DNA of 5,577 bases from NCBI GenBank assembly GCA_937871155.1, contig CALMXV010000147.1, forward strand, positions 1 to 5,577, given 5' to 3'. The stretch's first letter is position 1. Every line of letters starts with the position of its first letter. This DNA is from an uncultured Taibaiella sp. (GTDB lineage Bacteria > Bacteroidota > Bacteroidia > Chitinophagales > Chitinophagaceae). The notes below the pieces were generated by a model, which had not been told where the DNA came from, did no database searches, and saw nothing but the letters and a program-made list of their open reading frames with translations. Below, piece by piece: positions 1-5,577 of the stretch. The translations under genes and the position numbers were made by a program.

Positions 1-163
1 GATAGATGCTTATGGTAGCGTTGTAAACACTCCAATAATTAAAAAGCTTTCTAATAGTCATTCTATTAGCTTTTCAACCCCGGAGTCATTATCATCCGGT
101 ATCTATTTCTTGAAAATAAAGTCGGCATCTTTTAGTGAAACGCTCAAGCTCGTTAAACAATAG
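1..163 (+). CDS. C-terminal end of a T9SS-secreted protein (type A sorting domain), 5' end outside window
   Basis: Reading from base 2 gives 53 codons to a TAG at 161-163. The residues look like a Por-secretion/type IX secretion C-terminal sorting domain: an early D-A-Y-G-S-V-V strand, a middle S-I-S-F-S-T-P segment, then L-S-S-G-I-Y-F-L-K-I-K, and a short tail S-E-T-L-K-L-V-K-Q. The G-(I/V)-Y-F-(V/L)-(K/R)-(I/V) turn and strand followed by a terminal lysine/valine-rich strand is the family hallmark. In this family the domain directs a signal-peptide-bearing protein through the outer membrane, after which it is removed and the protein is released or attached to the surface. The catalytic or binding part of the protein lies left of the window, so its function cannot be stated. 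The gene ends inside the 3' end of the convergent methyltransferase gene. Confidence 0.82.
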   Translation, partial: IDAYGSVVNTPIIKKLSNSHSISFSTPESLSSGIYFLKIKSASFSETLKLVKQ

Positions 164-1313
164 CCGTTTGCTGCAACGTGGCTATAAACATACTATCTGC
201 TTGTTTTGAAATCCCATTGATTAGTGTACTATTCTTGTACACTGCGGATTGAATCTTTTGAATGACTGCTTCGTTTTCTTGTTTGAAAACAGAACAAGTA
301 ATATACATCATTCTTCCCTCGGCTTTTAAATATGGGGATACATTTTGTGCAATGGTTGATTGAAGTGTACTGAAGTCTTCTAGTTTTTTAGGGTCAAAGA
401 AATAGAGTTGTTCGGGGGTTCGAGCCCAAGTGCCACTGCCACTACAAGGTACATCACAAATGATATGGTCGAAGGAGGTTTGCTTGAATTGTTTTTGCAA
501 AGCAGCAGCATTGGCTACATCACAATGAAGTAATCGAGGTATTTGCTTATGATATACTTCAAAACGTTTTTTCAAATTGAAAAGTATCGTATCGCGCTTG
601 TCAGAAACAGTCAATGAGATGTTGGGCTGAAGGTCTTTTAACAAAAGGGATTTGCCTCCTGCGCCGGAACAGCAATCCCACCAACTTTCTTTGCTCTTAG
701 GTAAAAAGTAGTCTCCTGTTTTTTGAGAGGAAGCATCTTGCACTACATAATCTTTTTCTGCTAGTATTGTTTCAAGCTTTGTACCATTAGGTAGAGCAAA
801 ACAATTGTCGTTTAGTTGCTCAAAAGGAATCTTGTGAGAATGTAGTAATTGAATTAAAATAGCAGATTTTCTTCTGTATCGAATAAACAATCTGGGTTGT
901 AGTAACATGGAGAGCAGCCATTCTTCTTTATCAATACCCTTTGATAATTCTATATCAAATGGGAATAAGTTCTCCAGATGAAAAGCAATTTTTTCTTTTT
1001 TTAAAAAAGCTAATTTTTGAGGAAAGAAATAGTCATGCTTTCCTTGCCATTCCGGTTTTAAATATTGAAGTATTTGGTGTACGTGGGTTTCACAGATAAA
1101 CAAACAAGCCTCAAGTTTCTTTTCAAAGCTCAACTTTTCATCGAATGCTTTGCTACAACGATACCAAGCATAAGCCATTTCGCTAAGCATTTTTCTATCT
1201 CTACTTCCTAAGATTGGGTGTTTCTTAAAGTAGTTTTTTAAGAAGATACTTAAGGGTGTTTCGCCTTGATAGCTGTCGATTATCTTTTGGATATGTTGTT
1301 GTATGTAGCGCAT
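153..1313 (-). CDS. RsmB/NOP-family SAM-dependent RNA (cytosine-C5) methyltransferase
   Basis: This is a 386-residue class I methyltransferase that should transfer a methyl group from S-adenosylmethionine to C5 of a cytosine in RNA, most likely 16S rRNA, in the cytoplasm. The N-terminal ~130 residues are helical and resemble a NusB-like RNA-binding domain (R-D-R-K-M-L near 38-43, then A-Y-A-W-Y-R). The catalytic domain starts near Q192-D-A-S-S-Q. It shows motif I D213-C-C-S-G-A-G-G-K, an acidic SAM-ribose position in S-D238-K-R, C-D265, motif IV D287-V-P-C290-S-G-S-G, and motif VI T-C340-S. By family knowledge C340 is the nucleophile and C290 assists product release; both are present, so the enzyme looks active. 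Its length is slightly below E. coli RsmB (about 430). The ATG at 1313 lies 12 bp after the rimM stop behind an A-rich leader, suggesting one transcript. The exact target cytosine, and hence the symbol rsmB, cannot be fixed from sequence alone. Confidence 0.9.
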   Translation of the reverse strand: MRYIQQHIQKIIDSYQGETPLSIFLKNYFKKHPILGSRDRKMLSEMAYAWYRCSKAFDEKLSFEKKLEACLFICETHVHQILQYLKPEWQGKHDYFFPQKLAFLKKEKIAFHLENLFPFDIELSKGIDKEEWLLSMLLQPRLFIRYRRKSAILIQLLHSHKIPFEQLNDNCFALPNGTKLETILAEKDYVVQDASSQKTGDYFLPKSKESWWDCCSGAGGKSLLLKDLQPNISLTVSDKRDTILFNLKKRFEVYHKQIPRLLHCDVANAAALQKQFKQTSFDHIICDVPCSGSGTWARTPEQLYFFDPKKLEDFSTLQSTIAQNVSPYLKAEGRMMYITCSVFKQENEAVIQKIQSAVYKNSTLINGISKQADSMFIATLQQTAIV

Positions 1314-1325
1314 CGTTTTGTTTTT

Positions 1326-1826
1326 TTATAATTCTAATAAGCCTTCAGGTAATTCCATTCGAATATATTTGTTGCGCATATTGACCTCTAAAAGCATGGC
1401 TTCAATTAAGGGTATCAATACTTCTTTGCCATTATAGTTTACTTGTGCCAGCCATTGATGAGGGGTTTGTATCACTTCTTCAATTCGTCCCACTTCTCCT
1501 TTATGCTTGTCTATGATATTAAATCCAACCCAGAGCAACGGGCTATCTATTTGTTCAGTTTCTAAAAGCTCAGTTTCGGAAAATACAGGTTTGCCAATAA
1601 GTTTTTTTGCTGCTTCTACGGCTTTCACATCTTCAAATCTTATGATACATTCATCAGCCTGTGTAGCTTTTACTTGCTGAACGAAGAACGGGATGTAACT
1701 CTTCTTATTAAGCTCAATAAATAAGACTGCTTCTTTCTTAAGCCAGTTCTTTTTATTTAGAAGATGACTAAGTACCACATCACCATTTAAACCATGTGTT
1801 GCTACAATTTTCCCAATGTGTATCAT
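1326..1826 (-). CDS. rimM: Ribosome maturation factor RimM (16S rRNA processing protein)
   Basis: The 166-residue protein has the two-domain layout and usual length of RimM, the assembly factor that binds ribosomal protein S19 and helps mature the 30S head. The N-terminal RimM barrel (about 2-82) opens with the signature I-G-K-I-V-A-T-H-G-L-N-G-D-V. The C-terminal PRC-barrel (about 98-164) shows W-V-G-F-N-I-I-D-K, G-x-V-G-R-I-E-E-V, the conserved strand E-V-L-I-P-L (135-140) and the terminal P-E-G-L-L motif. The start ATG (1826-1824) gives the canonical N-terminus directly before the G-K-I signature. It is the first gene of a minus-strand pair with the RNA methyltransferase, an arrangement that joins two ribosome-biogenesis functions. 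The usual companions rpsP, trmD and rplS are not next to it; upstream is a divergent transporter gene. Confidence 0.95.
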   Translation of the reverse strand: MIHIGKIVATHGLNGDVVLSHLLNKKNWLKKEAVLFIELNKKSYIPFFVQQVKATQADECIIRFEDVKAVEAAKKLIGKPVFSETELLETEQIDSPLLWVGFNIIDKHKGEVGRIEEVIQTPHQWLAQVNYNGKEVLIPLIEAMLLEVNMRNKYIRMELPEGLLEL

Positions 1827-1830
1827 TTGC

Positions 1831-1838
1831 CAAAAATA
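1831..1838 (-). promoter_or_regulatory. Candidate Bacteroidota -7 promoter box for rimM
   Basis: On the minus strand these bases read TATTTTTG, an exact match to the Bacteroidota primary-sigma -7 consensus TAnnTTTG. Only four bases (GCAA) separate it from the rimM ATG. I do not see a clear TTTG -33 element about 20 bases upstream, and an AT-rich spacer can produce such a match by chance. If real, transcription would start at or next to the start codon. Confidence 0.35.
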
Positions 1839-1920
1839 ATTTATTAGCGGTTGCTTGTGTGTGATGAAAAAAATATTTTAAGGTGTATTAGCTTTTGTTT
1901 TTTCCTATTACATTTATTCC

Positions 1921-3186
1921 ATGCAACGTTTTACCGGTCTTATTGGCATTGTACTGATATTAGCCATTGCCTTTCTTTTTTCTAATAATAAAAAGCGTAT
2001 CAACCTTCGATTAGTATTTAGTGGTTTGCTATTACAAGTACTAATTGGTGTGCTTGTTTTCAAAGTACCTTTTGTCAATCAGTTTTTCCAGTTTTTGAGC
2101 AGGGGAATGGTGAAGATTGAAGGCTTTGCAAAGGAAGGTGCCGGCTTTGTTTACGGTGGTATAGGCGCTTATGATTTTACGGGTGTAGTCACCAATTTTA
2201 ATGCTCCGGGTACGTTTGTTTTTGCATTTAACATCACTGCTACTATTATCTTGGTATGTGTACTTGTAGCTATTTTTTATTATATGGGTATTATGCAAAG
2301 GCTCGTATCTATCATAGCAAGAGGCATGAATTGGGTGATGCGCGTAAGCGGAGCAGAAGCATTAAGCAATGTGGCAAGTGCTTTTGTAGGACAAGTGGAA
2401 GCTCAAGTAATGATACGTCCTTATTTGTCAACGATGACACGAAGTGAATTGTTAGCTTCAATGAGTGGAAGCCTTGCTTGTATTGCAGGCGGCATCATGA
2501 TTGTATATGCCAATATGGGGCTAAGAGCCGGAATGGATATAACAGCCAACTTGATAGCTGCTAGTTTGATGGCAGCCCCCGGAGCATTAGTGATTTCTAA
2601 AATCGTATATCCTGAAACCGAAACATCACAAACAATGGGTAAAGTATCCCTGAATGTAAAAACAGACTATAGCAACTTTATAGATGCCGTAAGTCATGGA
2701 GCAGCGGATGGTTTTAAAATCGCCATGAATGTGATTGCTATGTTGATAGGGTTTATTGCTTTGATAGCCATGATAGATTGGATGTTGCTAAAAGCAGGGC
2801 ATCTCTTTAATCCGGATTTACAATTAAGTTTAAACTACCTCTTCGGGAAAATATTTTATCCTTTTGCTTGGTCAATGGGTATCCCTTTGCAGGATGTAAA
2901 TAATGCAGCTACCTTATTAGGGCAAAAACTTACTATCAATGAATTTGTAGCCTTCTCCAATTTGACCAATCATACTGTGCCCATTGTTACTCAAAAAGGA
3001 CTTACTATCATTAGCGTTGCTATATGTGGTTTTGCCAATTTTAGTAGTGTAGGTATGCAAATAGGAGGCATCGGAGCCTTAGCGCCAGAGCGTAGAGCCG
3101 ACCTGGCAAAACTGGGTTTACGTGCATTACTATGTGGTACTTTAGCGAGCTATATGAGTGCTACCATTGCGGGTATGTTATTTTGA
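1921..3186 (+). CDS. Concentrative nucleoside transporter (CNT/NupC family)
   Basis: This 421-residue inner-membrane protein matches the concentrative nucleoside transporter family, which imports nucleosides by symport with Na+ or H+. Its length is normal for bacterial members (about 400-420). Hydrophobic segments lie near 5-20, 30-50, 98-121, 180-198, 205-228, 264-288, 360-378 and 398-420. The first substrate-binding region reads G-A-E-A-L-S-N-V-A-S-A-F-V-G-Q158-V-E160-A, followed by the I-R-P-Y-L and M-T-R-S-E-L motifs. The second reads N-E341-F-V-A-F and later C-G-F-A-N373-F-S-S376-V-G, then I-G-G-I-G-A-L-A-P-E-R-R. By comparison with characterised CNTs, the Q/E pair and the N/S pair would contact the nucleobase and ribose. 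The family's frequent G-Q-T-E-A-P is G-Q-V-E-A-Q here, so substrate range and coupling ion are uncertain. The ATG is preceded by an AT-rich leader with no Shine-Dalgarno. It is divergent from rimM and 65 bp ahead of the HEAT-like gene. Confidence 0.93.
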   Translation: MQRFTGLIGIVLILAIAFLFSNNKKRINLRLVFSGLLLQVLIGVLVFKVPFVNQFFQFLSRGMVKIEGFAKEGAGFVYGGIGAYDFTGVVTNFNAPGTFVFAFNITATIILVCVLVAIFYYMGIMQRLVSIIARGMNWVMRVSGAEALSNVASAFVGQVEAQVMIRPYLSTMTRSELLASMSGSLACIAGGIMIVYANMGLRAGMDITANLIAASLMAAPGALVISKIVYPETETSQTMGKVSLNVKTDYSNFIDAVSHGAADGFKIAMNVIAMLIGFIALIAMIDWMLLKAGHLFNPDLQLSLNYLFGKIFYPFAWSMGIPLQDVNNAATLLGQKLTINEFVAFSNLTNHTVPIVTQKGLTIISVAICGFANFSSVGMQIGGIGALAPERRADLAKLGLRALLCGTLASYMSATIAGMLF

Positions 3187-3223
3187 TTTTTTAATTTTAA
3201 AGTTAGAAATCACTAGATGTACC

Positions 3224-3237
3224 AACTAATATTAGTT
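3224..3237. repeat. Perfect 14-bp palindrome in the transporter/HEAT spacer
   Basis: The sequence AACTAATATTAGTT is exactly self-complementary with no central gap. It lies 14 bp before the start codon of the downstream gene and 38 bp after the transporter stop. The symmetry would suit a dimeric DNA-binding protein. As RNA it would form only a weak, A/U-rich hairpin with no following U-run, so it is not a convincing terminator. Chance occurrence in an AT-rich spacer remains possible. Confidence 0.4.
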
Positions 3238-3251
3238 ACTACTTACTTCTT

Positions 3252-3788
3252 ATGGTTATTTCATTACAGGAAGCTATAGCTGAAGAACATTCTAAAGCGC
3301 AAACTTTAAAGATTGTAGCATGGATAGGCGTTGATAAGAAACGTGTTGATGAACTTATCCAATTGTATTTAAATGATGAATATAAAATAGTGCAACGAGC
3401 AGCTTGGATACTAAGCCATGTAGCGGAACAGCATCACCATCTTGTACAACCCTATCTACCACAAATCATTCATAGAATGATGCAAGAAGATATTCCAGTA
3501 GCGGTAAAACGAAATGGAGTAAGGATGTTGCAATATCTTGAGATAGATGAAGCGATACAAGGTGATGTAATGAATCTTTGCTTTAATTTTTTAGAAAATG
3601 CAAATGAGACCATCGCGGTTCGATGTTTTTCTATGACTGTATTAACTCATTTGGCTCATCTTTATCCTGAAATTATTCCTGAATTGAAAACCATAATTGC
3701 ATCTACTTTAGAACTAGGAGCTAGTGCCGGGTTTATATCCAGAGCCAAAAGGACCATGAAAGAATTAGCCACCATCCAACAAGAATAA
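3252..3788 (+). CDS. Small HEAT-repeat-like helical protein, function unknown
   Basis: The 178-residue product has no signal peptide or membrane segment and is predicted cytoplasmic. It appears to be built almost entirely of amphipathic helix pairs with HEAT-like spacing: roughly 16-40, 44-77 (V-Q-R-A-A-W-I-L-S-H-V), 80-113 (V-A-V-K-R-N-G-V-R-M-L), 119-150 (I-A-V-R-C-F-S-M-T-V-L) and 158-174 (I-S-R-A-K-R-T-M-K-E-L). The repeated pattern of a small residue, Val, Arg/Lys and then an aliphatic helix is typical of HEAT repeats, which normally act as protein-protein binding scaffolds. No catalytic motif is visible. Start ATG 3252 is the first methionine in frame after an upstream TAG at 3204-3206. 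It may share a transcript with the nucleoside transporter 65 bp upstream, but the spacing is loose enough for its own promoter. I do not assign a function. Confidence 0.8.
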   Translation: MVISLQEAIAEEHSKAQTLKIVAWIGVDKKRVDELIQLYLNDEYKIVQRAAWILSHVAEQHHHLVQPYLPQIIHRMMQEDIPVAVKRNGVRMLQYLEIDEAIQGDVMNLCFNFLENANETIAVRCFSMTVLTHLAHLYPEIIPELKTIIASTLELGASAGFISRAKRTMKELATIQQE

Positions 3789-3801
3789 AAGGGTGCAACT
3801 T

Positions 3802-3823
3802 ACAGTAGTCTTTTAATTACTGT
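3802..3823. terminator. Weak hairpin between convergent genes, possible bidirectional terminator
   Basis: ACAGTA (3802-3807) and TACTGT (3818-3823) form a perfect 6-bp stem around a 10-base loop in the 54-bp spacer between two converging genes. The location is right for a terminator, but the stem is short and A/T-rich. The only nearby T-run on the plus strand (3839-3843) is 15 bases downstream, so the call is tentative. Confidence 0.25.
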
Positions 3824-3842
3824 GTGAAACTTAAAGTTATTT

Positions 3843-4655
3843 TTACGAATGATACTTATGAAGTGGAGATCCTGGTTCCTTTAAAAAGTGGTTGTACACA
3901 AGCTTGTCAACTAAGGATGGGAACAATTTATTCAGCCAAACAGTCAACTTACCTTGAAGGGTCATTACTAATGTACGCTTCCGATTTTCTATAGCATCCA
4001 TCATTATTCTGGCAGAAGTCTCAGCAGACATTAGTTTATCTTCAGATAATGGTGTTTCTCCCTGTGAGCTGCCATCTGCAGCACGGGCAACATTACGAAT
4101 ATTTGATGCAGTAAAACCCGGGGCAAACCAAAGAACACTAGTTCCGGTATATAACAATTCGGTACGAAGCGCTTCCATAAAACCTTGCAGTGCAAATTTA
4201 GACGCCGAGTAACCAGTGCGAGCAGGCAATCCTCTGTATCCGGCAATAGAGGAGATGCTGGCTATTACCCCTTTTTGAGCTTTAATTGAAGGCAAAGCAT
4301 ATTGAGTACAGTACACTGCTCCCCAAAAGTTGATATCCAATAGTTCTTTGATGACAGATAGGCTCACCTCATCAAACAGCGCCCGCATACTAACTCCAGC
4401 ATTATTGATAAGAATATCGATGGTAGTAAATGTTGCTAGTGTTGAAGCTATAAAATTTTTACAATCTTCTTCGTTACTTACATCAGCCTGATATAGAAAA
4501 ATACGGTCGCTAGCGGTAAATGCTGTTTGCAGCTTTTCGATGTTACGAGCACACAAGGCTACTTTGGCACCTCTTGACAAGGCTTCGTTAGCCATAGCCT
4601 TACCTATACCTGTAGAGGCTCCTGTAATGACTACTATTTTATCTTTTAGCTTCAA
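3843..4655 (-). CDS. Classical short-chain dehydrogenase/reductase (SDR family)
   Basis: The 270-residue protein is a classical SDR: a Rossmann-fold NAD(P)-dependent oxidoreductase acting on an unknown alcohol/ketone substrate. The nucleotide motif T11-G-A-S-T-G-I-G is followed by C-A-R37-N, where the arginine after the second strand favours NADP(H). D58 (A-D-V-S), N84-N-A-G87 and the tetrad N109, S136, Y149 (Y-S-A-S-K) and K153 are all present, and P179-G-F follows. A C-terminal extension of about 40 residues (W-L-N-K-L-F-P near 240-246) is amphipathic, as in SDRs of the 11-beta-HSD/DHRS7-like type, and could touch a membrane. The start codon is TTG (4655-4653). No ATG lies in frame between it and an upstream in-frame TAG, and TTG places the N-terminus in the usual K-L-K-D-K-I-V-V-I-T-G register. 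It begins 4 bp after the protease stop, which suggests translational coupling in one operon. Confidence 0.92.
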   Translation of the reverse strand: MKLKDKIVVITGASTGIGKAMANEALSRGAKVALCARNIEKLQTAFTASDRIFLYQADVSNEEDCKNFIASTLATFTTIDILINNAGVSMRALFDEVSLSVIKELLDINFWGAVYCTQYALPSIKAQKGVIASISSIAGYRGLPARTGYSASKFALQGFMEALRTELLYTGTSVLWFAPGFTASNIRNVARAADGSSQGETPLSEDKLMSAETSARIMMDAIENRKRTLVMTLQGKLTVWLNKLFPSLVDKLVYNHFLKEPGSPLHKYHS

Positions 4656-4659
4656 AAGA

Positions 4660-5457
4660 TTATAGTGAGTTTTTAAACTGACTGTATTCAGCTACATCTT
4701 TAGTCTGGTCAATAGTAGCCGTGCAGCCTAATGTAGAAGCTTCGTTATGTATGTTTTGAACCCTATTATCAGGATTGGGGTGGGTGCTAAGAAACTCGGG
4801 AGGGTTGCTTGTTCCTTGATTGATTATTTTCTGGAAAAAATTGGCAGCCCCGTCAGCATGATATGGCGAAGGACAAAGATACACCACAGAGTATTTATCG
4901 GCTTCTGTTTCGTTGGCTCTACTAAAACTTAAGGAGGTAATGCCGCCTAATACTTGTGTAATGGCATTTTGATTTTTACCTACTACGATATCTAGTAATA
5001 ACTGAATACCGTATTGCTTGGTCAGCATTTCAGTAGAGTGTCGCTTGTCTGCATGTGCCATTTCGTGGCCAAGCACTCCGGCTAGTGAAGATTTATTGTC
5101 AAGGTATTTTATGAGGCCAGTATAAACGTAGATATAACCTCCGGGTGTGCAAAATGCATTCAATACACTATCGTCTTTGATAATGTTCATCTCCCAAACA
5201 AAATCGTCTCTATGGGTTACTTTACCAGCTGCTAAAATATCATTTCTAATTCCGTTTAGATAGCTGTAAGCGGCTGAATAGGTGGTCTTGGAAAGAATAG
5301 GATATTGACCAGGCTGCGATTCTATCTCCTGTTTTACTTGAAGCCCTAATTCTTTGTCGTCATCTATGGTAAAGAGATTAAAGCCTTCTCCGTCTTTTGA
5401 GCATCCATTAAGGAAGATGGAAACGAAAGTTATTGCAGTTAATAATAATTGTTTCAT
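4660..5457 (-). CDS. M48-family zinc metalloprotease, lipoprotein (LoiP/BepA-like)
   Basis: With the start at 5457 the product is 265 residues. Residues 1-18 form a lipoprotein signal peptide (M-K-Q-L-L-L then a hydrophobic stretch) ending in the lipobox L16-N-G-C19, so it should be lipid-anchored in the cell envelope. The peptidase domain shows N100-A-F-C-T-P-G-G-Y-I-Y-V-Y-T-G-L, the zinc site H131-E-M-A-H135, a third ligand in E183-T-E-A-D187, and S-T-H-P (224-227) followed by R232, all standard for M48 peptidases. Family members such as E. coli LoiP and BepA degrade misfolded outer-membrane proteins; that role here is inferred. An ATG at 5499 is also in frame, but it would overlap the upstream gene by 13 bp and put 14 polar residues before the signal peptide, so 5457 is preferred. 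It sits 29 bp after the upstream gene and 4 bp before the SDR gene, in an apparent operon. Confidence 0.92.
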   Translation of the reverse strand: MKQLLLTAITFVSIFLNGCSKDGEGFNLFTIDDDKELGLQVKQEIESQPGQYPILSKTTYSAAYSYLNGIRNDILAAGKVTHRDDFVWEMNIIKDDSVLNAFCTPGGYIYVYTGLIKYLDNKSSLAGVLGHEMAHADKRHSTEMLTKQYGIQLLLDIVVGKNQNAITQVLGGITSLSFSRANETEADKYSVVYLCPSPYHADGAANFFQKIINQGTSNPPEFLSTHPNPDNRVQNIHNEASTLGCTATIDQTKDVAEYSQFKNSL

Positions 5458-5486
5458 GAAGCTAGATTTTATTAAAGATAGTGAGT

Positions 5487-5577
5487 TTACTTTTTGCACT
5501 CTAAGGCTACGGCATTGTTGAAGCGCGATGGGTCTTCTACATGTTTAAACATAGGGTCGGCGGCATCGTTGTGAACA
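5487..5577 (-). CDS. C-terminal end of an unrecognised protein, 5' end outside window
   Basis: A minus-strand frame is open from the window edge for 29 codons to a TAA at 5489-5487. It ends D-P-M-F-K-H-V-E-D-P-S-R-F-N-N-A-V-A-L-E-C-K-K. The stop falls 29 bp before the preferred start of the lipoprotein protease gene, a spacing typical of consecutive genes in one transcript. Coding status is inferred from this placement and from a balanced, protein-like composition; 29 residues are too few for recognition of a family. I assign no function. Confidence 0.55.
   Translation of the reverse strand, partial: VHNDAADPMFKHVEDPSRFNNAVALECKK

Noticed and set aside
1850..1896. Possible plus-strand promoter for the nucleoside transporter (GTTG at 1850 with TATTTTAA at 1874, or TAGCTTTT at 1889)
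   Set aside because: Each candidate misses consensus bases or has poor spacing between elements, and the AT-rich spacer makes such partial matches likely.
2041..2298. 85-codon minus-strand open frame inside the transporter gene
   Set aside because: It is antisense to a clear CNT coding region, has a polar composition with no recognisable motif, and has no promoter or spacing argument.
2256..2447. 63-codon plus-strand open frame overlapping the transporter gene in another frame
   Set aside because: It is a shifted reading of conserved CNT sequence, rich in Ser/Arg/Lys/Cys, and not protein-like.
4031..4246. 71-codon minus-strand open frame inside the dehydrogenase gene
   Set aside because: It is an out-of-frame shadow of the conserved SDR active-site region.
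4747..4932. 61-codon plus-strand open frame antisense to the protease gene
   Set aside because: It lies opposite conserved M48 coding sequence and has no family signal of its own.
5473..5480. TATCTTTA on the minus strand, one base off the TAnnTTTG box, ahead of the protease gene
   Set aside because: There is no -33 element upstream, and the close spacing to the preceding gene favours read-through transcription.
4662..5488. An 11-base direct repeat (AAACTCACTAT on the minus strand) at 4662-4672 and 5478-5488, flanking the protease gene
   Set aside because: A few 11-base matches are expected by chance in a window of this size and AT content. One copy lies in coding sequence, and nothing about the gene suggests insertion.

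Overview
The window looks like ordinary chromosomal DNA from a Bacteroidota bacterium, probably near the Chitinophagaceae/Sphingobacteriia, though the genus-level guess is inference. Four things point this way. The left edge carries a type IX secretion C-terminal sorting domain. Start codons follow A/T-rich leaders with no Shine-Dalgarno sequence. A TAnnTTTG-type promoter box is visible. The base composition is AT-rich throughout. I see no mobile element, CRISPR array, rRNA, tRNA or sign of recent transfer, and nothing I would call a new biological system.

Left part (1-1826): the last 53 codons of a plus-strand secreted protein end in a sorting domain. They run tail-to-tail, with an 11-bp overlap, into a minus-strand pair: the ribosome maturation gene rimM followed 12 bp later by an RsmB/NOP-family RNA m5C methyltransferase. 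Both products act on ribosome/rRNA biogenesis, so this is a plausible two-gene operon. A 94-bp divergent spacer (1827-1920) separates it from the next block.

Middle (1921-3788): a plus-strand concentrative nucleoside transporter (CNT/NupC family) is followed 65 bp later by a small all-helical HEAT-repeat-like protein of unknown role. The gap between them holds a perfect 14-bp palindrome.

Right part (3843-5577): a minus-strand run, read from right to left. It starts with the last 29 codons of an unrecognised protein, then an M48-family metalloprotease lipoprotein (best start at 5457), then a short-chain dehydrogenase/reductase that begins at a TTG codon only 4 bp after the protease stop. The tight spacing suggests co-transcription. 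This block converges on the HEAT gene across a 54-bp spacer containing a weak hairpin. There is no gene-free stretch longer than 300 bp.
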